Below are positions 1-10,345 of a stretch of 64,000 bases of DNA, piece after piece. The notes beneath the pieces are model-generated. The model saw nothing but the letters and a program-made list of their open reading frames with translations, searched no databases and had not been told where the DNA came from. Positions within the stretch are counted from its first letter, which is position 1; every line of letters starts with the position of its first letter. Position numbers and translations under genes: made by a program. The DNA comes from Patellaria atrata CBS 101060 (taxonomy: Eukaryota > Ascomycota > Dothideomycetes > Patellariales > Patellariaceae), in contig MU006092.1 in the NCBI GenBank assembly GCA_010093705.1, positions 440,623 through 504,622 of the forward strand, read 5' to 3'.

Positions 1-1
1 T

Positions 2-139
2 GCTGATGAGGTAGATGTGGAAAGGGAAGACGTTATGCCATTGTTGGTGAGTTCAGTAGTTGTAAGGTCCGAAGATCCTTCAATTGGAATAGCAGATGGT
101 GACATTATGAGGGATTTAGTCCGTATACTGTTGGGATAG
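2..139 (+). CDS. 3' end of an unidentified gene (partial, runs off the left edge)
   Basis: An open frame enters from the window edge and reads 45 codons to a TAG stop. The visible tail is acidic then hydrophobic (ends DIMRDLVRILLG). No domain can be named from so short a piece. It is listed because the frame is open to the very edge and its composition looks coding; chance cannot be excluded. Confidence 0.35.
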   Translation, partial: ADEVDVEREDVMPLLVSSVVVRSEDPSIGIADGDIMRDLVRILLG

Positions 140-1780
140 TCTGATATAAAGTGGAAAAGGAGGCGGGGATGAGTGTATGTATAACTGGATGTATGACTGA
201 TGAAGAGAGTAATCACTCGACGTCTAATTGAAGTCTAATTGAAGTCTAATTCGATTACAATGGAGTGAATATTGATACAAGAGGAATCAAGTGAAACAGA
301 AGAAACCGAGATACTTATAGTCTCCGAGTTTGTAGACTAACTTAGGATTTTCACTCTTATCACGCGCGCGATACTATGGCGCCTCAGCCGCCGCATCAAG
401 GTGCAAATCCGCAAACATGCCGTCACTGGTCAAAAGCTTGTATGTGTATATCGCCGGATAGTGGCTTAAAGGAGATAGTAGTAGTTAAATTTTTCCAATC
501 GGTCCAGTCATAACGCTTGTTGGGTCCATCGTGTGGATATGTACATTGTCAAGAAGGGCGTAAGGTTTGTACCTGGAGAAAGAACCGAGTAGGCCGAGAG
601 CTCGTTCATCCGATCGCCTTTGAAGGAGAGGCCATATCCCGCCCATTGCCGTATTTAAGCGTCATTCGCTTCTGTTTCTCCACCGGAGAACTTCCATCTC
701 CCTACTTCGATGACCTACAAAGTATCATTCTACGTATATAGATCATTGAAATTTTCTCCTCTATCTTGATTCATAAGTATAGAGAAATCTCTGCGTTAGG
801 GTGATCTGATGTGTGGCGTTCGCCCCTGACCCTCCCTAATAAGATCGTCATAGGGCTGAAACCGTGTTCATATTTTTCTCACTGCATAATCGTAACCCTT
901 ACATACACCTTCTCTCGGATATTTTGAATCGTCTCTATTTTGTTATTGATTTAGGACTTACGGTCCAGTATATTGATGACCGCGGCAACCCGACGTCATT
1001 CGCCTCGGATAAGACTTGATTCTATCAAACCACTACCTCATATACTGATCCTTACCAGAACCTATAGTTTGTATATGTACCATACCAATCAGGCCCTGAT
1101 CGATGGATTCTTCAAGTCCAAGCTCCTGAATGTTGTATGCCGTCACTGCAGCTGGCGCCGCAAGGGTGTGCGCTGTGTTCTAAACCGAGTCTCCGTGTAT
1201 GGTTGTTATCGTATAAGGGCATGTTCTTGATAATGACCTTCAATAAAGACAAGAAGTTATTTTGAAATATCGATTTCCGACTCCAATTCATCATTCCATC
1301 TCGCTTCCCTCAATAACTTTCATTTCGTCACTTTGTCCTCGCATCTCAGTATTCCTAACCTATCAAATCTGTTACCGGGGGGTTAAAGTCCACCAAATCC
1401 TAGCACTATCCGTTTGGGTAGCTTCTTTGCGTTTTTATATTGCCAAAATACCAAAATGCCAGTTATACCTTTCTATTCAATTTAAATATCCTTCTAGAGC
1501 TTCTAGCCTTGTGAATAAACCCGGTTTTCGCATTGGATCCAATCAATCTAATCGTTCGCGGTCAAGCGGTCCGACGGGGATAAAGTTAAATTTCAACACC
1601 ACCTCATGCTGCCTATACCAGAGTCCACATTAGCAATTTACGACAGGACACATGATGCCTACCCATCACCATAGTTTAAAACGGGACCAATTCCCCATGA
1701 TCGTTCGATCAAGCTTTCGTGACAAGTCCTCCTTTTCTTCTCCTGGTTACAGGGATCCGTATCTCTAACACCCAACCACC
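140..1780. other. Intergenic stretch, no gene seen
   Basis: Only short open frames without recognisable domains or convincing splice structure occur here. The right end is presumably the promoter and 5' UTR of the CBM1 gene; it is pyrimidine-rich close to the start codon. Confidence 0.5.
222..251. repeat. 11-bp short tandem repeat
   Basis: The unit GTCTAATTGAA occurs 2.7 times head to tail just downstream of the partial gene. No function is apparent. Confidence 0.8.
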
Positions 1781-2697
1781 ATGCACTCCACCACCCTCCT
1801 CGCTGCCGCTCTCGGCCTCCTCGCAGCATCCGTATCCGCCCAAAATGGCGAATGGCAACAATGCGGCGGGACAAACTACTCCGGGGTCAAAGGCTGCAAC
1901 GCCGGTCCGTCCACCGTCCCCTTACCCATCCCCTTCCACTCCCTCTGACAACCCCCTTAGGCCTCACCTGCGTCCCCATAAACGACTACTACCACCAATG
2001 CCAACAAGGCGGCTCGCCCCCTGACCCCGAACCGACCCCGACCGACCCGACCGACCCAACAGACCCCACAGTCCCCTCCGGCGGGCCCGGCACCACGCTC
2101 CGCAAGGACTGGCTCTGGATCCGGGCCGTCGCGGCGCCCAATTTCCACAAATACATGCAATCGTCGCCGCTCCTGTCCGAGGGCACCGCCGTGCTGGGCT
2201 CCCACACTACCGCTGGCCAGTTCAACGTGATCGACGGGCAACTCGTGCAGCTCGTGACGGCGCCGGGGACGGGGCAGAAAGTGCTGTACGGCAACGTGAG
2301 CCAGGAGAAGAGCTTCGACGGCAAGGCGCTCGCGGTCACGTTCAGCGAGAGCAAGAATACGTACGGCACGTTTGGGTGGCAGGGCGATGGGCTCACGTGG
2401 CAGGTTGCGGGTATTAGTAGGCCGAATTTGAGCGCGTGGTATGTGTGTACGGGTCAGGCCATGTATATTAATCTCGGGAATTATTTGAGTAATACGCCCG
2501 CTGGGTGCGCAGATCAGACGGTATGTCGTATTCTCTTTATTTCTGCTTCGCGCTTTTTGGGGCTCTATCTTGGACTGGTAGGAGGAGTTCGTGAGGGGTG
2601 GCGGAAGACCAATAAGGAGGAGGAGGAAGACGGTGTTTTGCATGAGCTGACTGAGTTGCAGATTCACTACTACAACGACTCGAAAGCGAATGATTAA
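1781..2697 (+). CDS. Secreted CBM1 (fungal cellulose-binding) protein with unnamed C-terminal domain
   Basis: Exons 1781-1904, 1961-2520 and 2662-2697 give 239 aa. Residues 1-20 form a signal peptide ending SVSA. Residues about 22-58 are a complete fungal CBM1: four cysteines (28, 39, 45, 55), the CGG motif and the flat-face aromatics W25, Y51 and Y52. The first intron (56 nt) lies inside the CBM1, and splicing is required to restore NAGLTCVPINDYY. A DPT-repeat linker follows, then about 155 residues starting RKDWLWIRAV and ending in a short third exon. I recall similar tails on other fungal CBM1 proteins but know no named catalytic family or obvious catalytic pair. It is therefore an extracellular cellulose-targeted protein; the activity of its second half is unknown. 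Codon use is GC-rich in exon 2, unlike the AT-rich surroundings. Confidence 0.85.
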
Positions 2698-2990
2698 GTA
2701 GAAGTAGTGACTCGCGGAGTAGGTTGGGGGTACATGAAAAGCTTGGATATTATCTGAAAACGAATATAAACCTATTCAAAGCGCAGTTCATATGAGAAAG
2801 ACCACCATTCCTGATCTCGGATCATAATTCATAAAACATAAATGAATTTGTCATGGTCATTATTGCCCCCTATTCCAGACCATCCACGCGGAGTTAAAAA
2901 CTTTCTTCGACATCCACTCACATGAACACCACGGTACCGTCAAACGAGAGTACCGGCACAAGAGAGGTAATATCGGCTGTCCTGATAATT

Positions 2991-5945
2991 TCATCCTCTG
3001 CCAAGGATGGATCTCACTTTTTCTGACATTCTCCCCTTTTTCTTTGCAGTTGTGGCATCTTTGTCCGAAGAAATTTTGTCCTCAGCGGGAAATTCGTAAT
3101 CGCTCGGAGAAGGAACTTTCTCTCTATACGGCTTGAGTGTATCAACCATCTCGTTGTATTTGTCCTAAGGACGTGGGAGAAAAGTAGCCCAAGGGTTGGC
3201 ACCACACTCTAGAAAAGCTTCTGCGGCTCTATGGGGCAATGAAACACCCTGGGGCCGAACTTCTGCGGCAGCATGGGACACTGAATCACTCCTGGACCAA
3301 GCCTTCCGGTAGAATGTCTCCCATTCCTGTTCCAAATCCTTGGTATCGGATAAAATGAGCTCCAGAACCATCCCGGAATCAAACATATTCGTCCTCACAA
3401 AAGGGATGCGTTACTGCAAAGATAACATATGACAACAATCCAAGCGAGATCGGACTCAACTGATCCTTCTCTTTGATCTATAAGTACTCATCAAGCTCGT
3501 ATCTCACAATACCCAACCAAGAACTAAATGTTGATTCAGATGCCGGTTGAGACAAAATAAGTAATTTTACGTCCCGTTTTCTGTTTGTAAACGACAGTGG
3601 TGAGTATAGATGTTCGATAACAGGATGAGTCTCGTCAAGTAGCGAAAAATTAAGGTTCCGTTGGTGATTACGTCTGACGTGAAAAAGCATGCTAAATGCA
3701 TTCACGTCAAGGTAGTAGGTATACATAGGCTCGTTCACCTTAAGTATTGCGAGATAAGCAGCGCTTAGGTGAAAGTTAGCGTCATAGAATGGAGACCAGG
3801 AATCAATCCTTGACCAATTGACTTCCTTTCCAAAGAAGTCTTTGACAGTACGGTGTAAATATGTTACAGGAGCACCCGACAATTCTTCTCTCTTCGACGA
3901 TTCCGGTTAGATGAAGCCTCTACAACATGTGTCCAGGCGTCACCTCATTGTTCCAGCTCTTGCTAATTTTTGACTCCTCTTCAAGAAACCCAGTGGGAGA
4001 CCAAGTACAAATCCTGGATGCTCTTCATCAGCATACGAAAGAGTCAGGAGAGATGGGGGGTTGCGCGTTGCATGTTGTGGCTGGAACAACTGAGACGCCC
4101 TTTTCGTTATTAGCCAAAGAGTCGATAATGTTATCAAAAAGCTGCTTAAGGTCTGGAGGTATGGAATCCAGGCGTCTTTGTAAATCCGAGAGTCGTTCGC
4201 CGTTCGTAAGGCTTCCTTGTAGTAAAGAAACAACCAAATAGACCCAAAGGAAAAACCCGGAGGCCTTACTGACCACGTTATCAATCAGATCAACAGTAAA
4301 CTCTGGCTCAACCTCTTCGAAATCCTTAAACGCGAGATGCTCGGAGAGCGTAGAGTTGACATAGTGGTACATATCACCCCGGGTCAAGTCCTCGAGAACG
4401 AGATTTGGAAACTGCACAAACGCATCTTCAAACTCTATCCAGGGTCTACTAGCCACGCATATCTTGAAATCTCCTTCCAGAAGGTTATGCAACCATTTGA
4501 TAACAATTCTGGTCGGCCTGTTGTATTCGTCAAGACCATCGATCAAGAAGAACAGTTTCATTTTGGTTTGGCACTCACTAACCAATACCTTAAAAGCTCT
4601 GAGAGGTTCGGACCATTCAAACGGTGACGTTAATGTGTTTGGAAATAAGAACCCCGCATTGACGCGATGCGGAAGTAGGGTGTAAATGAGATCTCGGTGT
4701 TGAGAGAGAATTTGGTATAAAAGCGTTCTCAGCAAGCCTTCTTGTGACATCTGAATCCCGCTTCCTGAATTCCAAAAGAAAAAGTAATACATAACGAACG
4801 GACCACTACCCGCCTAATGCTGGAGAAGCTCCTTTGTACGGTCATTCTCATGTATGTATTTCATGAGTGTCGACTTACCCGCTCTAGGTTTACCAACAAT
4901 CCAGTAGAACTTTTGGTCTTATTGTAGCCAGCTGGAGAATTTTGGCTTATCATTCGAGCTACACTTCTCCTGGACGTGTTTTTTCTGCGAATATTTATCC
5001 TTCGAATGTTAATTATGCACACGTTCCTCTTTTTCATGCTCATTTTGGCGAAGCTCTTCTTGCTTATTCTCTTCTTGGTTAGACTCTTCTCGCTTGCACT
5101 CTTCTTCAAATATCCATTCGAACGTTTTTTGGTAAGCTTAAGCTACTCGCCCGCACCTATCCTCGATTTCGGAGAATCCGAGAGAGTAAAATACGATGTC
5201 ACGAGCATCGAACATGCGGTTTACACCATAAGGATGAACATTGGGCCGAGCAAGTGGGTGCGGAATATCGCTGTTTGGGACTTGATCCTAACGGTAACTC
5301 TGCCGAATATTCCCAGTGAGTGTGTTGGTAACCGATTCCGAAAGCTCTTTTCCTTTCGTGATATCCTGGTACATACTCCGCAATTCTGTTAAGGATTCGG
5401 ACGTTGATTTATCTTTGTTACGCTGGTTCTCGTCTGACCGTAAGGCTTGCTCACTACTTAGTGTTTAGTGCATGATATATATATACCGGGTTACGTAGAA
5501 ATTACCGGAGCGAAACTATCATATGCATTGTAATGTGTTGATTGTATGTCTCCACCTTCTGAAGAGCTTTGACTTCATCTTCACTGAATAGTCTTTAGTG
5601 CTAGGCAAAAGCTATCTTATACGGTCTTCTTTTCCTGGGATCTTAGTCTACTGAGCGTTCTGTTTAGCTCATCATAGATCTCGCTACAGCGTGCACAGGA
5701 CCGCAAGGTTTTGATCCACCACCGACGGGGTTCGTTCAGGGGGTCGGACGAGGAATGTGATTTCCTGATGCTTCTTGGATAGTTCATCTTGAATACTCCC
5801 TAACTCTTGGAGTAATCCTGCTCTTTTGCGCAGATCTGCTCGGGTCATACTTATAAATCGTATACGTCCCTGAGATGAGCCCCTGGGCGAATTTGAGGAA
5901 GCTCACAAGCGCGGCAGCGACGCCTAACGCCGACACTGGATCCAT
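2991..5945 (-). pseudogene. Decayed NACHT-domain STAND (NLR-like) gene
   Basis: The start at 5945 opens with MDPVSALGVAAALVSFLKFA, the usual N-terminal helical region of fungal NLR-like proteins. Downstream come TFEWIF (5130-5113), a Walker A GKPRAGKST and the FFFWNSG block (both about 4890-4750), Walker B LFFLIDGLDEY near 4450, then SKASGFFLWVYLVV and the C-terminal VTYLHRTVKDFF block near 3850. The frame is broken: stops lie between TFEWIF and Walker A, one follows LLQH where relatives carry Trp (TGG to TAG), and the frame changes near 4060 so that LSYADEEHPGFVL continues in another frame. Another stop interrupts the tail near 3162. The order of blocks is that of a full gene, so this is decay in place, not a fragment. 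No ankyrin or WD repeats are seen. Family proteins work in recognition and programmed cell death; this copy cannot make a full product. Confidence 0.8.
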
Positions 5946-6958
5946 GATGCCGAGATAGCTTAGGATGAGATGTAAGGTAGGTCATTGTTTGAGGCTAACA
6001 GCTGCGATTTAGGTGTTTCCGGATTGCTTTCGCGAGTTGGGGTATCTCAGCCTTGCGCGACCTGCATACAACCTGGCCAATGATAGTAGCCTCTTCCTTC
6101 GCCACGGTAAGGTATCTTAGGTTAAAGATACGTTCTCGGTTTACATCACTATATTTATTCCTGTAACACGGCCCGCCCTCGCTCCTCGGTTGCTGTATGG
6201 TTGCCACACTCCCACTAGGGCAACCTTTCAACTTAACTCCGATGCCTCGTCGATAAGTTATTCGAGGATTAGAGATATATACAGCTTAAATTTAATTGTA
6301 GACTGATATCTCGAGAGCAACAGAGTAAAAGTGCTTTTGGCAAGGTAATTCAAAAGGGCTATGACAACAGAAGATGTAAAGTTGGATCTTGACCTTGTAT
6401 TTCTTCCGTCCAGATGATATCCTCGAGGACGGTGTACTTGCAATCATTCACTATGCTGATAGGGGATTAAAAATCACGTATAATAGCAGGCCAATAAGCG
6501 CGTAAACCTTAGAAATGTTCTGTAATGGTTAAGGTAGACTTCTCAAGGCGAGAAAGGTTTACGAAGACTGGTAGGTAGAATTTACTGGACAAGGAAAGGA
6601 GAGACTAACCATACTTCTTCCCAAATCCCAAATGAACCCTTGATAATTCACATCAGTAATCTACATACCTTACTTAGAGAACACCCCGATCCCAACCGAG
6701 CTTCGCCTCTATGGAAGTGCACACTTTGAGAACTTTACCTATGCTTTCGTCAAATATTGTAAATTATAAAGCGCCAGCAGAGGATCAAGCTGTGCTTTAA
6801 ATATCAGTGGACCGCCTTAGAAATTAAAGGTCTGGTTTAACACTACCTATTAATCCTTGTAGAGTAGGTGGTCAACTAATCTTATAGAGCGAACAGCGAT
6901 CACAGAAGAGAATATGAATTAAGATATCGTGCAATCTTGAGAATGAATCCTCAAACAG
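5946..6958. other. Intergenic stretch, no gene seen
   Basis: AT-rich sequence with only short, domain-free open frames. It separates the 5' end of the NACHT pseudogene from the 3' end of the Alba-domain gene. Confidence 0.5.
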
Positions 6959-7721
6959 TTAGTCCGAAGGGCTGTTCAGATCGCGAAGGACATCGTTCGT
7001 TTCATAGCATTGTTGCCTGTAGACTTTTTAGAATTATTACTATAAGTGAGATTAAAAGACATACATACGTGTACATCTCCCTTAACGCTGGAACCGGGAC
7101 TTGGGAGAGGCAGATTGTTAGATAGACGACAGGTTTCTCTTTTTGTAATTCAAGGTTGAGTTGAGGTATCCGTTCAAAGGCTTCTTCTTCCTCTTCTTCT
7201 CCATCATCATCATCTTCTGCTTCATGGCTGCGCTCTACTTTCTTTGCATCGTTAACGAGGCCAGGATCGCCGCTCTTCTTCTTTCGATCCCTATCATCTG
7301 ACTCGGATCTGTTCGCCTTATATCCAAATTCCTCCTTTAGCTTGGCTACCTCTTCACCAACAGACATACCAGTGTACTGAAACCATCTAAACTTCTTACT
7401 TTGCAAATCCCTCTTCGTGATCTCAACAATACTGGTTAATTTCCCGGCTGACTTCCCATCTGCCACCAGAATAACAAGTTTCGGCTTTTGATTCTCCCTG
7501 TCCGCAGTTTGCAGCTCGGCCAGTAGCCTGGTGATATTCTTGGTGATGGAACTACCAGCGGAGACCTGAACAAGGGAGACAACACATTTGTCTTTGAGGA
7601 AAGTGAGGTGTGAAGCTGGCAATTTGGGTACTTCAAGGCCAGTCGCACTGTCACGTGATGGTGATGAGCGTATGTTTATGTCTGAGGTGTCGTCTGCTTT
7701 GAATTTGCGCTTGCGACCCAT
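6959..7721 (-). CDS. Alba-domain DNA/RNA-binding protein
   Basis: Exons 7721-7069 and 7016-6959 (52-nt intron) give 236 aa. Residues about 33-125 match the Alba fold as found in fungal Alba-like proteins: a SAGSSITKNITRLLAEL helix, LVILVADGKSAGKLTSIVEI and a WFQY strand. An acidic low-complexity stretch (EDDDDGEEEEEEAFERI) precedes the last strand VVYLTICLSQVPVPALREMY. Alba-family proteins bind RNA or DNA; eukaryotic members include Rpp20/Pop7-type RNase P/MRP subunits, but I cannot place this one in a subfamily. The short second exon is chosen because the unspliced frame runs into an implausible hydrophobic tail; the last 19 residues are the least certain part. Confidence 0.7.
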
Positions 7722-8127
7722 TGTCAGTTGACGTTGTGGAAAATTCGATTCGTGAGTTCCTCAAGCTTGACGGCATCAGAAATTCAAATTCAGAATAGCA
7801 ATACAGAGCTTTGGCCACAATCCGACCTTTGCTTACTTGCATCCAATCCATCCCCGTCCTTTTACCAGTTCCATTGTGTCAAGCCAGAATCTGGAGAAAA
7901 TTATGTCTTGTTCTATTTAACACTGTTATACGAGTATTTTCCTTTTCAACCACTTTATACTTAGGTATTGAGTGTTTATGTCCGGTTGAGTAATTTGTAG
8001 ACCGGAGCGATTTTATACAGTTCAACGGTTACCAACAGGTAAAAGCCTTTGTGGAGTACAATTCAGCCCTCGGTATAGTTTAGGGATCAAGTACAGTACA
8101 GTCCAGAAATTGAGTATAACCTAGGAC

Positions 8128-8323
8128 ACTGTACACTCTTGAGATACTGTACACTCTTGAGATACTGTACACTCTNNNNNNNNNNNNNNNNNNNNNNNNN
8201 NNNNNNNNNNNNNNNNNNNNNNNNNNNNNNNNNNNNNNNNNNNNNNNNNNNNNNNNNNNNNNNNNNNNNNNNNNNACTGTACACTCTTGAGATACTGTAC
8301 ACTCTTGAGATACTGTACACTCT
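8128..8323. repeat. 18-bp minisatellite flanking an assembly gap
   Basis: The unit ACTGTACACTCTTGAGAT is repeated perfectly on both sides of the gap (about 2.7 copies each side), in the same orientation. The identical flanks suggest that the array continues through the gap and that its true length is unknown. Confidence 0.9.
8176..8275. other. Assembly gap of exactly 100 N
   Basis: A run of exactly 100 N. The round number suggests a placeholder of unknown size, caused by the tandem repeat on both sides. Confidence 0.95.
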
Positions 8324-9509
8324 GAAAATTCTATACGGTCTGGGGAACCTTTACAATCTGGATATTCTGTACAGTACCAAGAATTTGTAAACGCGCTCAA
8401 TTGTTGCGGGTTTTCTAAAATAGTAGCAAGGGGATATTTTTCAGGTATGTTTATACCATTTCTAATAAGTTAAGATCACTCTTTCGTCCGCTTCTATGTG
8501 TTGAACAATACTGTACCCCGGCTCAGTGCGACTTAAATCTATTTGCGAATCTGTGATGAGAAGAATGAATATGTCTTTGATATCTTCGTAGAATGCACCT
8601 AGCTGTTAATATATACTTTTACTGTTGCTTCCGTGCTTCGCTACTATGGACAAGCTCCAACCATATTTCAACGTAAGTGTTTGAAGATAGGGTAATTGGG
8701 TAAAAACAAACCTCCTGTTTACGAATATTATTCCTAAAGGGGCAAGGAGAAAAGCTTCATTTACCGGAGGATCTTGTTGTCGCTAAGGAAGACGATAGAA
8801 TGATTGGTTAGGATGTCCGAAAGAACAGCCAGTTGCCGTCAGGAACCACTAGAATTACGTTATTTACAATTCAACGGACTTTTCAATCATGCAGCTCATC
8901 CTACAGCTGCAAGTGTACTGTATGAGCAAGCGCTGCAACCCCGCTGTTGTTGACTGGAGTCTCGATGTCGCAGCTGAGGATGCCTTGCATGCGGGCATGG
9001 ATGGATAAGGGGATCTCGGCTATCGTCCGGTTGATGTTTACCTTTGAAGTTTGAGTGAAGATGGATGACGTGAAACTGATACTATAATAACGCGATAAAG
9101 AGAGCCCTAAGAAGGCTAAGAAGCTAAGAATATATATATCATCTCACGCAATGATGTATGAGCAGATATCCATGAGTATGAAAAATACTACCTCGACATA
9201 ATTATTTTGATAGATGTTGATATAGCCAAGGTGAGGCCAAACACGGACTTCCTTTTCCATGAGTTAGGTGCCTTGAGATTAAAAACGTTTTGTTTGATGT
9301 ACATTCCAGAAGACGTGGAAGGATGCTTTTTGATGGCTGGATGGGAATTTCACAAGCCTCCTCGTCTTCCGGTGTGGGTCTGCGTTTTAAGGCCGACGCA
9401 TAAGATAGTACGAATCAAACACGATACGGCCCCCTTACTAACCTCCACTATACCCTCACTATGCTTCTTCCCGCTTGATGCATGGAATCGTTTGCCCTTC
9501 CGCAATTGA

Positions 9510-10062
9510 TCTAATCCTCTTTCGTCTTCTTGTGATTCTTAATTTCCATCAACAACTGCTTGGCCATGTCTAATTCCTGTATCATGCTCGTCAGATCTGC
9601 GTCAATTAAAGCCTAACGCTCCCGAATAGGCCATCACTAGGCTCTTCACGGTTTGGTTGCCCATCGCCTCGGATTTCGTGGATTTAGTGCCGTTGACAGG
9701 GACTTACAGGAGTTTCCCTTCGCTCCCGTCCCATCTCCCAAAGGTTCCCAGAAGCCCATCACCACCAGCTCTTTCGCCCCCCCAAACTTCGACTTCATCA
9801 TCACCTTCTGCACCTCCCGCTGCGCCCTCACCTTGTACCATCTTAAACCACTGCAGTATTTCCTTTTTTCTCCTCCAACAGTCTGCCCTGACCGTGCTTG
9901 TTTATCTTCTGGAGCTGAGGCACCTCCCAAATACTTGATTTTTCCAACTTTTAATTTTGATTTTCTCCCGTATCATCCCTCTTAATATCGCTCTTTCCGC
10001 TTCTCTCCGTCGCAGCTTCCTCTTCCCAGGTGCTTCCTTCCTCATATTGCTTTCTTCTTACT
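9510..10062 (-). CDS. Possible small spliced gene, exon structure unresolved
   Basis: On the minus strand three pieces look coding but lie in different frames. They are an ATG-initiated basic segment near 10060-9950 (MRKEAPGKRKLRRREAERA), a G-rich-first-position acidic/Gly segment about 9860-9710 (WFKMVQGEGAAGGAEGDDEV), and a C-terminal 33 codons ending at 9510 (ALIDADLTSMIQELDMAKQL then KKTKED). A good donor GTAAGT near 9709 and acceptor TTAG near 9616 separate the last two, but I could not join all three in one consistent frame. I recognise no family. It could be a real small basic/acidic protein, a decayed gene, or part of the divergent promoter of the AHC1-like gene. Confidence 0.25.
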
Positions 10063-10345
10063 CAGCTACTTTTTGATCGGCTGTCATTCCTTTGCGCAAC
10101 TACCTTTAGGTTCCAGGTTATTCTCGGGCATTTTATCTTTCTGCTTCCGTGTGCTTCTGTTGCCTAGTCGATCTTCTTTCTCGTTGCAGTGCAAGCCGGA
10201 GTCTTCCGATCGCCCGACCCTAAATGCGACACCTATAACGGCGTCGCATAATTATTTTCAACGTCTACTGCTACCAGCTGCGCGCGCGTCGCCACCATCG
10301 CGTACAGATGACAGTTGAATCTCATAGGCATTCTGCTTCTTCCTC

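Larger units (their letters stand above)
7722..9509. other. Intergenic stretch containing a minisatellite and an assembly gap
   Basis: No supported gene. Apart from the minisatellite and gap listed separately, there are scattered GTACAGTAC/TACTGTAC words (near 8091, 8368, 8509, 8913). The open frames crossing the gap are artefacts of the repeat and the Ns. Confidence 0.6.

Noticed and set aside
1957-2667. Minus-strand open frame of 236 codons over the CBM1 gene
   Set aside because: Antisense shadow of a GC-rich exon; Arg/Gly-rich with no domain, while the plus strand has signal peptide, CBM1 and consistent introns.
4861-5109. Lys/Ser-rich minus-strand open frame
   Set aside because: It overlaps, in another frame, the TFEWIF to Walker A region of the NACHT relic.
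8080-8400. Open frames on both strands across the N gap, and a possible CRISPR-like array
   Set aside because: They are translations of an 18-bp tandem repeat and Ns. There are no spacers, and the organism is a eukaryote.
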